This document shows, one piece after another, positions 6,199 through 12,725 of a stretch of DNA of 19,305 nt. Positions within the stretch are counted from its first letter, which is position 1, and every line of letters begins with the position of its first letter. This stretch comes from Anaerolineaceae bacterium UBA1363. GTDB taxonomy: Bacteria > Chloroflexota > Anaerolineae > Anaerolineales > Anaerolineaceae. A model generated the notes under the pieces. The model made no database searches and was not told the origin of the DNA. It worked only from the letters and a program-made list of their open reading frames with translations. The position numbers and the translations under genes are program-made. Location: positions 5,421 through 24,725 of the forward strand of contig DBRR01000023.1 of assembly GCA_002306055.1 (NCBI GenBank), written 5' to 3'.

Positions 6199-8811
6199 TC
6201 ACTCATCCGCGTATAAACTCAACAGACTGCTCCCGATCGTTTGTGCCAGGTCGGGAGCGTTTGACTCTATTGCCACCGCGATGGCCAGCGGTGTGGCTAC
6301 CCAATTTTCCGTTGTCCCGCCAATGTACCAGGTGAGGATCTTACCGTCCCGTGTCAGGGCGTGACCGCTTTGGAACCAAAAAGTTTCGTTATTTCCTGCC
6401 AAACTTGCCCTCAACCGTGCCGAAGCCTCCGATTCAATGACCCTGACTGGTAGAACACCTTCTCTAAAGGACGTCCACTTGCCATCCTCTGAAAGGTAAG
6501 TGTTGCGCAAGCGCGGAGATGGTAATAAGCCATCGTTGGTGATGCTTGCTGCGACCAGTGCCATCTGCAAAGGAGTTGCTTGGATTTGAAGCGCACTCAG
6601 CGGTTTGGTTTCAAGGACCGCCGGGTCCGGTTTGGTGGCAGGAGCAATGGTACGTAATGAAAAAGTCGGTGCTGTAAACAATCCGAATGCGTCCAGTTGG
6701 TCCACGAATATTACGGGGTCAAGGTTTTGGACCAATGCCAATGCTGCCTGCTCACAGCCGCCCTGGTAGCCATTTAACTCCTCACCATAGGCTTCGCTGG
6801 CTGCCTGGCAATACATATCCTGTCCACTTGCGGCTACCGGCAGCACTCCTTCGGCGGATTGTGGATGGTTGTAGTAAGTAGCAAGACCCAGGCTGTTCAC
6901 CAATGTGCCCAGGGGATAGGCTGCCTGGGTTGTACGGTTAACCATTGGGGCATCAGGATCCTGGCGCAATTGTTCCCAGTTTTCGGTGAGGGTATTGGCA
7001 TCATAATAGGGATGGGAAGCCAGGGCGTAGATTTCACCTGTTGTCGCGTTCATGAGCACCACAGCGCCTTTTGCGTCACCCAGCAGGGTATCGGCGGTGG
7101 ATTGCAGAGCTGTATTGATGGTCAGTTTAATATCCACACCCGGAGGTGGCTGATTGTAAAGCAATTGGGGCTTCCAAAGCGTGTCATAACTTCTGCCTGA
7201 GTAACCTCTCAGCCACTGATACTGGCTTAATTCCAGCCCATCCTGACCATATAAACCGCTGGTATAACCGATGGTATTGCTCAAGGATGGTACCAGAACT
7301 TCGCGTTTGTAGTTGCCGATCTCGCCAGTTGTAACTGCCAGCTCCTCGCCTGATTGGCTCAGGATCTTACCCCTCGGAGAGTAGCGGTCGTACACCGCCC
7401 AACGTGGGTTTTCAGGTTTTGCGAGCAGTTCTTCCTGCCGGAAGATTGCCAGCCAACTGCTGGCGGCTAACACCAGGATAAATAAGCCAAGAAAGATGGC
7501 TGCAATCCAACGGTAAGGCCGGCGGGCGGGTTCGGGCAGTGGTTCAGCAGCCTGCTCCGAGCTGATTTTGAGCAGCAGCATTACCGCGATCAAATTTGTT
7601 ACGAGCGATGAGCCGCCGTAGGAAAAAAAAGGCAATGTCACGCCAGTTAAGGGCAACAGACCCAGGTTGCCTGCAACGATGAAGAAGGTTTGCAGCCCAA
7701 AATAGGCTGAAATGCCAAAGGCGAGGTAGCGCCCAAAAGTTGTCTTTGTGGCTTGAGCAATGCTGATACCGCGCACAACCAGGATCATCATCAGGAGCAT
7801 CAAAGCCGAACTGCCAAGCAAGCCAGTCTCTTCTGCAACTGCCGGGAAGATAAAGTCCGAAACCGCCACCGGGATAAACAGAGGGCTGCCCAAGCCTGGC
7901 CCCGTTCCTGCCAAACCGCCTGCTGCCAGTGCGATCTGAGCTTGCACCAGTTGATAAGCACTGCCTGATGCCTGCGCCCAGGGGTTGAGCCAGATATCGA
8001 TCCGTGCTCTGACCACATCAAACACAAAGTAGCCAATCCCTCCGGCGACGATGGCAGCCGCAGGAATCAGCCATAAGAAGCGCCGTTTTTGCGTGGTCAC
8101 CGTCAGCATGAGGATATAGAGGCAAACGAACAAACTGGCTGTACCGAGATCCCGCTGAACGATCAACAAAAAACCAGCAATAGCTGTCACTATCAGGGTG
8201 GGAAAGATCGAGGCAAGCAGCGTAATGTTGGGCTTGATCTGATCTGCGAAAAAAGCTGCCAGGTAAATAATGATCAAAAGTTTCAGGGGTTCAGATGGCT
8301 GGAAGTAAAACCCAAATGCGCTCAGCCACAATTGCGGTCCTGCTCCTGTTGGGTTCACCCCGACGAGGAAGGTCAGTCCAATCAGTGACAAGCCGATCAG
8401 AAGCCAAACGTACTTGTAGCGTTTCAGAAGATAACTCAGGCGGTTGATATTCAGACCCAGCCAAAATATCACACAACCCAACAGGTACCAGCCGAGCTGC
8501 TTTTGACCCAGGCTGGGCGAGAGGCGCCAGACTGTCAATAATCCCCAGCCGATTAAAGCAGCGAAAGTTGGGAAGATCCAGGGATCACGGTTTGGTAGCT
8601 TACGCCTGACGGCTTTATTCAGCACCAGGATGCCGCCCAACCAAACAAAAAAGGGAATAAAAAACTGCCAATCTGGTTGCAGTTGTTCGGAGTGCAGGCG
8701 TGTTCCATCTGCCAGTGAGAGTGCAGCTGTTAGGAAAAACAAAAACAAAATCGCCAGGGCGAGCAGCCGGGGCTGTTGTAAATGCGATCGAGTGGCGGTT
8801 TTAGCAGGCAA
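6199..8811 (-). CDS. SEDS peptidoglycan polymerase (RodA/FtsW) fused to a degenerate class B PBP domain
   Basis: An 870-residue two-part protein. Residues 1-417 are a SEDS glycosyltransferase with about 12 membrane helices, more than the usual ten but similar to actinobacterial RodA. It has QRDLGTA (219-225), NPWAQASGSAYQLVQ, the catalytic-loop VSDFIFPAVAEETG with Asp319, and the family signature PFFSYGGSS. A further helix (about 435-457) leads into a PBP2/PbpA-like part: SPRGKI (478-483), LTINTALQ, and GAVVLMNATTGEIYALASHP (582-601). The active-site motifs differ: the SxxK site reads TLVN (636-639, in AAYPLGTLVN), the SxN region reads GGCE (684-687), and the KTG region reads QSGH (814-817). 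The transpeptidase is therefore probably inactive. The start is TTG 8811, two bases after the mtnP stop, so coupling is likely; no better in-frame start precedes the first helix. It is the last gene of the FHA operon. Confidence 0.92.
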   Translation of the reverse strand: MPAKTATRSHLQQPRLLALAILFLFFLTAALSLADGTRLHSEQLQPDWQFFIPFFVWLGGILVLNKAVRRKLPNRDPWIFPTFAALIGWGLLTVWRLSPSLGQKQLGWYLLGCVIFWLGLNINRLSYLLKRYKYVWLLIGLSLIGLTFLVGVNPTGAGPQLWLSAFGFYFQPSEPLKLLIIIYLAAFFADQIKPNITLLASIFPTLIVTAIAGFLLIVQRDLGTASLFVCLYILMLTVTTQKRRFLWLIPAAAIVAGGIGYFVFDVVRARIDIWLNPWAQASGSAYQLVQAQIALAAGGLAGTGPGLGSPLFIPVAVSDFIFPAVAEETGLLGSSALMLLMMILVVRGISIAQATKTTFGRYLAFGISAYFGLQTFFIVAGNLGLLPLTGVTLPFFSYGGSSLVTNLIAVMLLLKISSEQAAEPLPEPARRPYRWIAAIFLGLFILVLAASSWLAIFRQEELLAKPENPRWAVYDRYSPRGKILSQSGEELAVTTGEIGNYKREVLVPSLSNTIGYTSGLYGQDGLELSQYQWLRGYSGRSYDTLWKPQLLYNQPPPGVDIKLTINTALQSTADTLLGDAKGAVVLMNATTGEIYALASHPYYDANTLTENWEQLRQDPDAPMVNRTTQAAYPLGTLVNSLGLATYYNHPQSAEGVLPVAASGQDMYCQAASEAYGEELNGYQGGCEQAALALVQNLDPVIFVDQLDAFGLFTAPTFSLRTIAPATKPDPAVLETKPLSALQIQATPLQMALVAASITNDGLLPSPRLRNTYLSEDGKWTSFREGVLPVRVIESEASARLRASLAGNNETFWFQSGHALTRDGKILTWYIGGTTENWVATPLAIAVAIESNAPDLAQTIGSSLLSLYADE

Positions 8812-8813
8812 GG

Positions 8814-9689
8814 TTATCCAAGATATTTATCTACCAGGAGATGGAGCCTGGATCTCGTTTCCTCGTTGATCTTCTCAGGATTGGTCATGATGGCATTTTT
8901 TAAGGCTTGATCGCACTCACAAGCCGCGGTACCATCGTCCTCTGATACGAAATCGACGAGGCGAATGAGAGCGTTTTGTGCCACTGCGGTGTTTTGGGAT
9001 AGCGTGTTGGTCACCATTTCCACGCTGACCGGTTCCTCAGAGGTGTGCCAGCAATCGTAATCCGTCACATGCGCCATGGTGGCGTAGCAAATTTCTGCTT
9101 CGCGCGCCAAAAAGACCTCGGGAGCGGCAGTCATTCCCACCAAAGACATGCCCCAACTGCGGAAAGTGTTTGACTCAGCCCGCGTCGAAAAACGCGGACC
9201 TTCGATCGTGATATAAGTGCCGCCATTGTGCACAACCACGTCCTCTTCCTGCAGGGCTTTTACGAGCTGCGCGCTTAGTTTGGGGCAGAACGGTTCGGCA
9301 GTGCTGATATGAGCAACAATTCCATCGCCAAAGAAACTACGTTTTCGATCTTTGGTGAAATCAAAAACCTGGTCTGGTACCACGATGTGCCCCGGAGCGT
9401 AGTCAGCCCGTAGGGAGCCAACAGCGCTTACGCTGATGATCTTGTTAATTCCAAGTTCTTTAAAAGCGTAAATGTTCGCGCGGTAATTTACTTCGGAAGG
9501 TGAGAGGACGTGCCCAATCCCGTGCCGTGCCAGAAAAGCCAGTTTTTTGCCCTTTACTTCGCCGATTACGATCGGAGAGGACGGCTTCCCAAAAGGCGTA
9601 TCCAATTCAATGGATTCCACTTTTTCAAGTCCGTTAAAGCCATATAATCCTGACCCTCCGATGATTCCAAATGCAAACTCTTCTATCAT
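8814..9689 (-). CDS. mtnP: S-methyl-5'-thioadenosine phosphorylase
   Basis: Splits methylthioadenosine with phosphate into adenine and methylthioribose-1-phosphate, for purine and methionine salvage in the cytoplasm. Family-2 nucleoside phosphorylase features are in order: IIGGSGLY (9-16), LARHGIGH (53-60), PSEVNYRANIYA, VGSLR...PGHIVVPDQ, TYITIEGPRFSTRAES (158-173), and the base-contacting TDYDCW with Asp210 and Asp212. The paired Asp and the GMTAAPEVFLAREAEICYA block favour methylthioadenosine over guanosine or inosine. Length 291 fits the family. ATG 9689 is preceded by AGAGG at about 6 bases. It sits between the FhaB-like gene and the SEDS-PBP gene, where actinobacteria carry the pstP phosphatase gene; a functional link to the cell wall is not evident. 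Confidence 0.93.
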   Translation of the reverse strand: MIEEFAFGIIGGSGLYGFNGLEKVESIELDTPFGKPSSPIVIGEVKGKKLAFLARHGIGHVLSPSEVNYRANIYAFKELGINKIISVSAVGSLRADYAPGHIVVPDQVFDFTKDRKRSFFGDGIVAHISTAEPFCPKLSAQLVKALQEEDVVVHNGGTYITIEGPRFSTRAESNTFRSWGMSLVGMTAAPEVFLAREAEICYATMAHVTDYDCWHTSEEPVSVEMVTNTLSQNTAVAQNALIRLVDFVSEDDGTAACECDQALKNAIMTNPEKINEETRSRLHLLVDKYLG

Positions 9690-9703
9690 TTTCGCCTCTC
9701 TTA

Positions 9704-10135
9704 TTATTCAACTGGTTTGATTGATATCGTGAAAATTGCGTCACCGCAATAAAATTCGTCGTTGTCTTTCACGACAATGGGCTCCTCAACCCGGATCCCA
9801 TCCAGGTACGAGCCGTTTGTCGACTTGAGATCCTCGAACCACCACTGATTCAGGTGATAGAAAAGGCGCGCATGCCTGGAAGAAACGGTTGGATCCTCCA
9901 GGACAAAATCACACTCCTGGCTGCGGCCGATCAGTACTTCATTGCTGGCAAAGGTCTGCGTCTTTGATTCCGCACCGATTGCAGTTGATAGGGTCAGGCT
10001 GGGGATCGCGATATTTCCTTGGCTTGCTTGCTTTGATCCCACACTGCGCCATAACATCCAGATCGCGAGACCTAAAAAGGCATAAAGAAAAGCCAGAAAG
10101 AGAATGCGTAAGATCAGACCGACTGTGGCAGACAT
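9704..10135 (-). CDS. Membrane-anchored FHA-domain protein (FhaB/FipA-like)
   Basis: A 143-residue protein with one N-terminal membrane helix (about 5-29), a linker, and a C-terminal FHA phosphothreonine-binding domain (about 57-140). FHA hallmarks are complete: GR (70-71), SSRH (85-88) and STNG (105-108). This is the layout of actinobacterial FhaB, which links Ser/Thr kinase signalling to wall synthesis and division. I prefer ATG 10135 because GGGGA lies about 5 bases upstream; TTG 10153 is in frame but would overlap the upstream gene. Start and upstream stop are separated by one base, so the two FHA genes are probably co-translated. No Ser/Thr kinase or phosphatase gene is present in this window. 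Confidence 0.9.
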   Translation of the reverse strand: MSATVGLILRILFLAFLYAFLGLAIWMLWRSVGSKQASQGNIAIPSLTLSTAIGAESKTQTFASNEVLIGRSQECDFVLEDPTVSSRHARLFYHLNQWWFEDLKSTNGSYLDGIRVEEPIVVKDNDEFYCGDAIFTISIKPVE

Positions 10136-10136
10136 T

Positions 10137-10904
10137 TCATTCCCCGGTGGCAATTATCGTGGTCGGATTTGAACCCGTTTCCGGGAAGTCCTGGTTGTAA
10201 ACGAGGAGAGTTTTGCCAATGCGGATGACATCCCCGGGTTTGAGAATGGCGGTCTTAACAGGTTGGTTGTTGAGGAATGTCCCTCCAGTGGAACTGAGAT
10301 CGAAAAGCAGGTAGCGGCCTTGTTTTGCCCTAAGCTGCAGATGATCCCTTGAAACCATCGGGTCATCAAGCTGAATATCGCTTGTGCTTCGGCGTCCGAT
10401 CTTGATAATGGACTTGTTCAGATAATGATGTTCCTTGCCGTTAATGATGAAATAGGCATGCTCAGGTGAGACAGCTTCCACAGGTACTTCAGGAGCCGTG
10501 ATCTGCAGGGCAGTTTTTGAGGTGTCGCAAGTGGGAAGCGTAACTGCTGTTGCGATTTCGATTGCGTCAACCGCGAGGCTTGCGTTTTGAGCCAGCTGGA
10601 TCCGGAGCGGCACTCTGAATTGATAACCCTGCTCAAGCCAACTGGCTTCCACTTCGCTGGCAACTTGGTTCAGCGTAGGGATGGTTTCTTGCCAGGCATC
10701 CCATTTTTCTGGTGAAACGTACAATGTGATCAAATCGGGTGCAAATTTTTCTTTGGCGTCAGCTTGAGCCATAATCTTCTCATCAATGATCCTGATCAGT
10801 CGGCTGCTCAGCGAGGAAGCTGCTCCCGGGAAAAGCAGCTTGTCCACGCTGCCTTCAAGCAGGGCTTGAATTTTGCTTTCAATCAACGCTAAAAAATTCT
10901 GCAT
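10137..10904 (-). CDS. DUF3662 plus FHA-domain protein (FhaA-like)
   Basis: A 255-residue cytoplasmic protein. Its N-terminal half (about 1-115) matches the DUF3662 pattern of actinobacterial FhaA (ALIESKIQALLEGSVDKLL, LITLYVSPEKWDAW), and a C-terminal FHA domain spans about 149-239. FHA residues include GR (170-171) and SRDH (185-188). The usual STNG is SSTGG (204-208), so the conserved Asn is Gly, a variant seen in other FHA proteins. FhaA in mycobacteria binds the phosphorylated pseudokinase MviN/MurJ. I chose ATG 10904; TTG 10937 is also in frame, but the TATAAT box lies between the two, so a transcript from that promoter could not include it. There is no clear ribosome site, which fits a very short leader. 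Confidence 0.88.
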   Translation of the reverse strand: MQNFLALIESKIQALLEGSVDKLLFPGAASSLSSRLIRIIDEKIMAQADAKEKFAPDLITLYVSPEKWDAWQETIPTLNQVASEVEASWLEQGYQFRVPLRIQLAQNASLAVDAIEIATAVTLPTCDTSKTALQITAPEVPVEAVSPEHAYFIINGKEHHYLNKSIIKIGRRSTSDIQLDDPMVSRDHLQLRAKQGRYLLFDLSSTGGTFLNNQPVKTAILKPGDVIRIGKTLLVYNQDFPETGSNPTTIIATGE

Positions 10905-10919
10905 GGCAGCCACGCTAAA

Positions 10920-10928
10920 ATTATACCA
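10920..10928 (-). promoter_or_regulatory. Extended -10 promoter of the FHA/mtnP/SEDS-PBP operon
   Basis: On the minus strand TGGTATAAT is an extended -10 with a perfect TATAAT. A start about 7 bases downstream (near 10913) leaves only about 9 bases before ATG 10904, so the message would be almost leaderless. No good -35 is visible. Confidence 0.65.
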
Positions 10929-10988
10929 ATGAAACAACGGGCGCTTGTTTGCTGGCGTCCTTCAAATATCAACTGGGGATCTGTTGCC

Positions 10989-12053
10989 TTACACAGCATA
11001 AATCGGATTGCTGAATATCCATCCCCGGTGCCGTCCGCGGTAATCAATGTACACTTCTGTGCGGTAAATTCCAGGTTCTTTTGTCAGGTATGTCAACACC
11101 TCATGGTCATGAACCTCATGAACCACGTGCCCATCCTTCAAGAGGCGTATATGTGTCCGGATTGGAGCACGCACCTGGAAGGTCAAGCCCGCATCCGCGC
11201 TGACCCTGTCACCCATCCAGAAAGTGCCGTCGTTGTTATTGCACGTGAAGCGAAACCCCCGGGTTGGATGTGGCAGGTCATTGGCGCAAAAACAGTGCCC
11301 GGCAGACAGGGCTTCGTAAACCATGCGCCTGTCGGAGTTGATCTCGCCGCTAAGGACTTTTGGTGTGACGATGTGGGTTGTGATCGAGCGAAATAAGGTC
11401 TCATAGGGGTAAACCTGGACTTTGAAGGGACCAGCGCGATAAGACTGAGCATGAGCATCTACGCCTGCCACAGCGACTATAGGGTGTTTGTGCGTAAGCA
11501 GCAGCTCATCCCAGAGCTTGAGAGTCTGTTCCAATGGACTAAGCATCATGAAACCCGGGAAAAGTGCGTGCAGGGCGGCTTTTGGCAGAGTCTGAGAGCG
11601 GGTTTTGAACTCACTCATCTGATTCCATAATTCAATTCCAGTAAAACCTTTCACATCCCAATCGGTCCAGTTGAAAGATTTCTCGTTAAAAAGTGGCAAA
11701 GGGTCATCAAATGGATGCGCCAGGAATGTTGAAGCCCCGGCGGAGCGCGCCTGGTCGATCAGCTGCTGGCGGTTGGAGGCAAAGCGGGAGAGCTCAAGGT
11801 TGTGCCCAAAGATGAGCATGTGATTACCACCGACAGGGGATGTGCGGTCGTGAACTTCTTCACCAGCGAGCAAGAGCAGGCGGCGCTTACCATCCTGCGT
11901 GTAGCCTTCAATATCGTTTACGAGCACATTATGGTCGGTAACAATCAACACGTCCACGCCGGCCTTCAAGCCAGCAGCCGCCAGCTCAGCATGCTTACCG
12001 GTTCCGTCCGAATAGACGGTGTGCATATGTAGGGCAACGATCAACTCTTGCAT
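10989..12053 (-). CDS. PHP-superfamily metal-dependent phosphoesterase
   Basis: A 354-residue protein with a PHP metal-binding fold. Ligand motifs in order are HMHTVYSDG (His9, His11, Asp16), TDHN (39-42), AGEE (63-66), FGH (His84), AHP (His113) and GVDAH (Asp199, His201). These give the multi-metal site used for phosphoester hydrolysis. The last 90 or so residues (NNNDGTFWMGDRVSADAG onward) look like a beta-rich add-on that often follows stand-alone PHP domains. The substrate is unknown. There is no polymerase or histidinol-phosphatase context. ATG 12053 has GGAAGGA close upstream. It has its own promoter and lies 85 bases upstream of the FhaA-like gene, which also has its own promoter, so it need not be part of that operon. 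Confidence 0.87.
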   Translation of the reverse strand: MQELIVALHMHTVYSDGTGKHAELAAAGLKAGVDVLIVTDHNVLVNDIEGYTQDGKRRLLLLAGEEVHDRTSPVGGNHMLIFGHNLELSRFASNRQQLIDQARSAGASTFLAHPFDDPLPLFNEKSFNWTDWDVKGFTGIELWNQMSEFKTRSQTLPKAALHALFPGFMMLSPLEQTLKLWDELLLTHKHPIVAVAGVDAHAQSYRAGPFKVQVYPYETLFRSITTHIVTPKVLSGEINSDRRMVYEALSAGHCFCANDLPHPTRGFRFTCNNNDGTFWMGDRVSADAGLTFQVRAPIRTHIRLLKDGHVVHEVHDHEVLTYLTKEPGIYRTEVYIDYRGRHRGWIFSNPIYAV

Positions 12054-12081
12054 GAAGTCCTTCCAGTGATACTCACCTTTG

Positions 12082-12110
12082 TAAATACCATTCTTCCGAT
12101 TTTATCTCAA
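12082..12110 (-). promoter_or_regulatory. Promoter of the PHP phosphoesterase gene
   Basis: On the minus strand TTGAGA (12110-12105), a 17-base spacer and TATTTA (12087-12082) with an upstream TGG give a sigma-70-like extended -10 promoter. The expected start is near 12075, leaving a leader of about 22 bases that carries the ribosome site. Confidence 0.55.
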
Positions 12111-12310
12111 AACTGGATCGGATGAGGGCGTTTAGAAATCTGGAGATTTGTCTTTCGCCTTAAAGCAGAAGATGTTTTTTGTGAAGTAATAGCTTAATAA
12201 ATAGCATATATCCCCTAAAGACAGCCGGAAAACAGGTTGACTCAGCAGTAATTTTGCAGGTATTGACCATCTTCCCCGGGATATTCACTCGCATATGCCC
12301 GTGCTTTTAA
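12111..12310. other. Gene-free AT-rich spacer
   Basis: Between the PHP promoter and the end of the transposase remnant I see no coding region, RNA gene or convincing terminator. Part of it may be decayed insertion-sequence DNA, since it adjoins the remnant's 3' end, but no terminal inverted repeats are recognisable. Confidence 0.5.
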
Positions 12311-12529
12311 ATTAACTCCAAATAATATTTTCACCATCCGTTTGAGATTTTACATCATTGCTGTCAGAAATGACTGAACTCCAAAGCGCATATTTCCCAG
12401 ATATCTGTAACGCCCAAATCCATGACCTTGTTTAGCCTCCCCAAATTTATGCTCGATTTTATAGCGTTCTTTCAAACCTTGTTTGTATGGAGGCGTTTCG
12501 ATCAACGCCAACCAGACCTCTTTATTTTT
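12311..12529 (-). pseudogene. Decayed C-terminal fragment of a DDE transposase (IS1182/IS5-like)
   Basis: The minus strand reads EVWLALIETPPYKQ, then RYKIEHKFGEAKQGHGFGR and YRYLGNMRFGVQSFLTAMM, ending at an in-frame TAA (12350-12352). The same frame then continues NLKRMVKILFGVN. The KIExKFGEAKxxHGF...RYxG...Q..LTA...NLKRMVK pattern is the typical C-terminus of IS1182/IS5-related transposases, and it carries the catalytic glutamate region. The first several hundred residues are missing; an in-frame stop lies immediately upstream (12530-12532) and another interrupts the conserved end. It is a dead insertion-sequence relic next to the nusA promoter. The exact IS family needs a database comparison. 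Confidence 0.8.
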
Positions 12530-12609
12530 TTATCTTTCTTCCTTGTTTTTGCTATCATCATTGTAGTGGCAACATGATAATGTCCTCACATGTGCTCAAG
12601 TTTTAAACC

Positions 12610-12637
12610 TTGCATTTATCCACAAATCTGTTAGAAT
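12610..12637 (+). promoter_or_regulatory. Promoter of the nusA-truB operon
   Basis: TTGCAT (12610-12615), a 16-base spacer and TAGAAT (12632-12637) form a good sigma-70-type promoter. The expected start is near 12644, about 80 bases upstream of nusA. Confidence 0.65.
12616..12624 (+). promoter_or_regulatory. Perfect DnaA-box sequence inside the nusA promoter spacer
   Basis: TTATCCACA exactly matches the DnaA 9-mer consensus and fills the front of the spacer between the -35 and -10 elements. A weaker look-alike, TTGTCCACT, lies at 12683-12691. DnaA binding here would be expected to block the polymerase, but a chance match cannot be excluded. Confidence 0.4.
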
Positions 12638-12651
12638 ATATGCGTTCGTAA

Positions 12652-12702
12652 ATGAATACTTTTCTCGACGAAAAGTGGGCAGTTGTCCACTTTTTTATTT
12701 AG
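12652..12702 (+). CDS. Possible 16-codon leader ORF in the nusA leader
   Basis: ATG 12652 opens a frame reading MNTFLDEKWAVVHFFI and ending with TAG at 12700-12702. It covers both leader hairpins exactly and would begin about 8 bases after the predicted transcript start, without a ribosome site. Translation is unproven; the coding sense may only reflect the hairpin sequence. Confidence 0.25.
   Translation: MNTFLDEKWAVVHFFI
12658..12696 (+). terminator. nusA leader attenuator: terminator with competing antiterminator
   Basis: Terminator: AAAAGTGGGC (12671-12680) pairs with GTCCACTTTT (12685-12694) around an AGTT loop, with one G-U pair, and is followed by T's to 12696. Competing stem: ACTTTTC (12658-12664) pairs with GAAAAGT (12670-12676) around a TCGAC loop. 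The competing stem uses the same AAAAGT bases as the terminator, so only one can form. The element lies between the predicted start and nusA. Confidence 0.65.
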
Positions 12703-12725
12703 TGTAATTTTGGAGTGGAATAAAC

